Positions 5,651 to 7,145 of a stretch of DNA of 7,145 nucleotides are shown piece after piece. The stretch is from Clostridia bacterium (GTDB taxonomy: Bacteria > Bacillota > Clostridia > Saccharofermentanales > UBA5734). Under the pieces are notes generated by a model, which saw only the letters and a list, made by a program, of their open reading frames with translations, ran no database searches and was not told the origin of the DNA. Position 1 is the stretch's first letter. The number at the start of each line of letters is the position of its first letter. A program made the translations under genes and the position numbers. The stretch is taken from contig JAGOFF010000117.1 in assembly GCA_017997315.1 (NCBI GenBank), positions 1 to 7,145 of the forward strand, in the 5' to 3' direction.

Positions 5651-6223
5651 GTGCCGAACGAACAATCCGGATTTCCCCCGATCATACGGACCGAACGTCT
5701 GCTGCTGCGTCCCTTCCGGCTGGACGACGCCCCGGACGTCTTTTCCTATGCAAGCGATGACGAGGTCTCCCGGTACATGACCTGGGACACCCACCGCTCG
5801 ATCGAAGACTCCCTCGCATATATCCGATATTCGCTGGACGCCTATGCGGGCGGGCACCACTACGACTATGCGTTCGAACTTGCGGAAACCGGCCGGGTCA
5901 TCGGCGGGGGAGGCGCATTCAAGGATCTGGAGGACAGCGCCCGCTTCGCCGAGATCGGCTACGTGCTTCACCGGGACTATTGGGGCCGTGGATTGGTGCC
6001 CGAAGCGATGAGTGCCTTCCTTCGATTTCTGTTTGAGGAAAAGGGCATTCACCGTGTGGAAGCGTACCATTTCGAGGAGAACCGGAAGTCCGGACGCGTC
6101 ATGGAAAAGATCGGGATGCGGTACGAGGGGACCCACCGGGACAAGTACTTCGTCAAAGGCGCATATCGGACCATCTGCACGTATGCCGCCATCAATCCGG
6201 CCCATGAGGAGGCATCCGTATGA
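5651..6223 (+). CDS. GNAT-family N-acetyltransferase, RimJ/RimL type
   Basis: Predicted cytoplasmic acetyl-CoA-dependent acetyltransferase of 190 aa, full length for the RimJ/RimL group. It has the N-terminal signature IIRTERLLLRPF (11-22), the acetyl-CoA loop RDYWGRG (108-114) after EIGYVL, and the late motif ENRKSGRVMEKIGMRYEG (143-160), all in the expected order. The start is GTG 5651, with AGGAGG 6 bases upstream. Its stop TGA overlaps the start of the GH3 gene as ATGA, so the two are translationally coupled. It is similar in type to the acetyltransferase at 129-689, but the two are clearly diverged rather than a recent duplication. The acetyl acceptor is unknown; a ribosomal protein, an amino sugar or another amine are all possible. 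Confidence 0.9.
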   Translation: MPNEQSGFPPIIRTERLLLRPFRLDDAPDVFSYASDDEVSRYMTWDTHRSIEDSLAYIRYSLDAYAGGHHYDYAFELAETGRVIGGGGAFKDLEDSARFAEIGYVLHRDYWGRGLVPEAMSAFLRFLFEEKGIHRVEAYHFEENRKSGRVMEKIGMRYEGTHRDKYFVKGAYRTICTYAAINPAHEEASV

Positions 6224-7145
6224 ATGACCGGATAAAGTCCCTGATCCGTTCCATGACACTCGGGGAAAAAGCGACGCTGCTGTCCGGTCTCGACAACTGG
6301 CGCACCAAGCCGGTCGATCGGCTCGGCATCCCGTTGCTCCTGATGACCGACGGCCCGCACGGGCTCCGCCTCGATGCCGACTCGTCCGGAAAACCCGTAC
6401 CGGCCACCGGATTCCCGACGGCTTCCGGGCTGGCGTCCTCCTGGAACACCGATCTGGTCGAGGCGGTTGCCGCCGCGATCGGCGACGAATGCCGCGCGCA
6501 CGGGGTCGGACTGCTGTTGGGACCTGCACTGAATATCAAGCGCTCACCTCTGTGCGGGCGCAACTTCGAATACTACTCCGAGGATCCGCTGCTGGCGGGG
6601 CGCATGGCGGCAGCGTTCACGCGGGGAATCCAGTCCCGGGGCGTCGGCGCCTGCCTCAAGCATTTTGCGCTCAACAACATGGAAACCCGGCGCCAGAACA
6701 GTGATTCGGTCTGCGACATGCGCACGATGCGCGAGATCTACCTCGCCGCGTTCGAAACCGCGGTCCGGGACGCCGCGCCGTGGTCCGTCATGTGCTCCTA
6801 CAACCGGATCAACGGAACATTCGCTTCCGACAACGCGTGGCTTTTAACGACCGTCCTGCGCGACGAGTGGGGTTTCGACGGCCTGGTGATGACTGACTGG
6901 GGCGCGCTCAACGACCGGATCGCGGCGGTTCAAGCCGGAACCGAGCTCGAGATGCCGGCGTCCGACGGGCGGACCGACCGGGCATTGGTCGAGGCGGTGG
7001 AGACGGGACTTCTGGACGAGGCAGTGCTGGACCGCGCGGTCGGGCGGGTTCTGCGGGTGGTGTTCCGGGCGGGGGAAGCCCTGCGCACCCTGCCGGCGGC
7101 TCCGGTCGATCCGGCCGCAAACCACCGGTTCGCGAGGCGCACCGC
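6220..7145 (+). CDS. GH3 beta-glucosidase, BglB-like (3' end outside window)
   Basis: The first 308 residues of a glycoside hydrolase family 3 enzyme that removes terminal beta-linked glucose or similar residues with retention of configuration. No signal peptide, so it likely acts on imported oligosaccharides. Visible hallmarks of the TIM-barrel domain are MTDGPHGLR (42-50), GPALNIKRSPLCGRNFEYYS (101-120), the substrate-binding pair K147-H148 in CLKHFALNN, and LVMTDWGA (222-229), where D226 is the expected nucleophile. The pattern matches the clostridial BglB type, usually about 750 aa, so the second domain with the acid/base Glu lies beyond the window. ATG 6220 overlaps the preceding stop as ATGA and has GAGGAGG 7 bases upstream, indicating coupling to the acetyltransferase gene. 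An exact sugar preference (glucoside, xyloside or other) cannot be read from this part. Confidence 0.93.
   Translation, partial: MNDRIKSLIRSMTLGEKATLLSGLDNWRTKPVDRLGIPLLLMTDGPHGLRLDADSSGKPVPATGFPTASGLASSWNTDLVEAVAAAIGDECRAHGVGLLLGPALNIKRSPLCGRNFEYYSEDPLLAGRMAAAFTRGIQSRGVGACLKHFALNNMETRRQNSDSVCDMRTMREIYLAAFETAVRDAAPWSVMCSYNRINGTFASDNAWLLTTVLRDEWGFDGLVMTDWGALNDRIAAVQAGTELEMPASDGRTDRALVEAVETGLLDEAVLDRAVGRVLRVVFRAGEALRTLPAAPVDPAANHRFARRT

Noticed and set aside
5272..5760. Plus-strand open frame across the surface gene end, the terminator and the second acetyltransferase start
   Set aside because: It runs through an intrinsic terminator and two well-supported genes in other frames, and is low-complexity.

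Overview
The window is GC-rich and densely packed. Nearly every gene has a strong AGGAGG-type Shine-Dalgarno site 6-7 bases from its start, and the one secreted protein ends in a Gram-positive-style wall-sorting signal (VPDTGE, hydrophobic stretch, basic tail). Together with a clostridial BglB-like GH3 enzyme, this suggests a high-GC Gram-positive carbohydrate degrader, probably an anaerobic Firmicutes-type bacterium. This is inference; no rRNA or other marker gene is present.

Layout. (1) Bases 2-178 hold the C-terminal end of an unidentified plus-strand gene that converges on, and overlaps, the next gene. (2) A minus-strand operon runs from 3473 down to 129: a 202-aa protein with a long Pro/Ala-rich region and a C-terminal membrane segment; a 705-aa six-hairpin glycosidase-like protein; and a RimJ/RimL-type GNAT acetyltransferase. 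(3) A 294-bp divergent intergenic region (3474-3767) carries a palindromic repeat, candidate promoters for both directions and a nested hairpin in the likely 5' leader of the plus-strand gene. (4) A 555-aa secreted, probably sortase-anchored protein (3768-5435) is followed by a textbook intrinsic terminator (5464-5495). (5) A second copy of the palindromic repeat (5544-5589) precedes a two-gene plus-strand operon: a second RimJ/RimL-type GNAT and a GH3 beta-glucosidase that starts inside the GNAT stop codon and runs off the window end.

How the genes may work together. Two cytoplasmic glycosidase genes (no signal peptides) are each paired with a GNAT gene and flank a surface-anchored protein, so the locus looks like a glycan or glycoside use region: surface contact outside, cleavage of imported sugars inside. 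The near-palindromic repeat lies upstream of both glycosidase operons and brackets the surface gene. It could be a shared operator or a dispersed intergenic repeat; one window cannot separate these. I found no tRNA, rRNA, CRISPR array, transposase or recognisable riboswitch.
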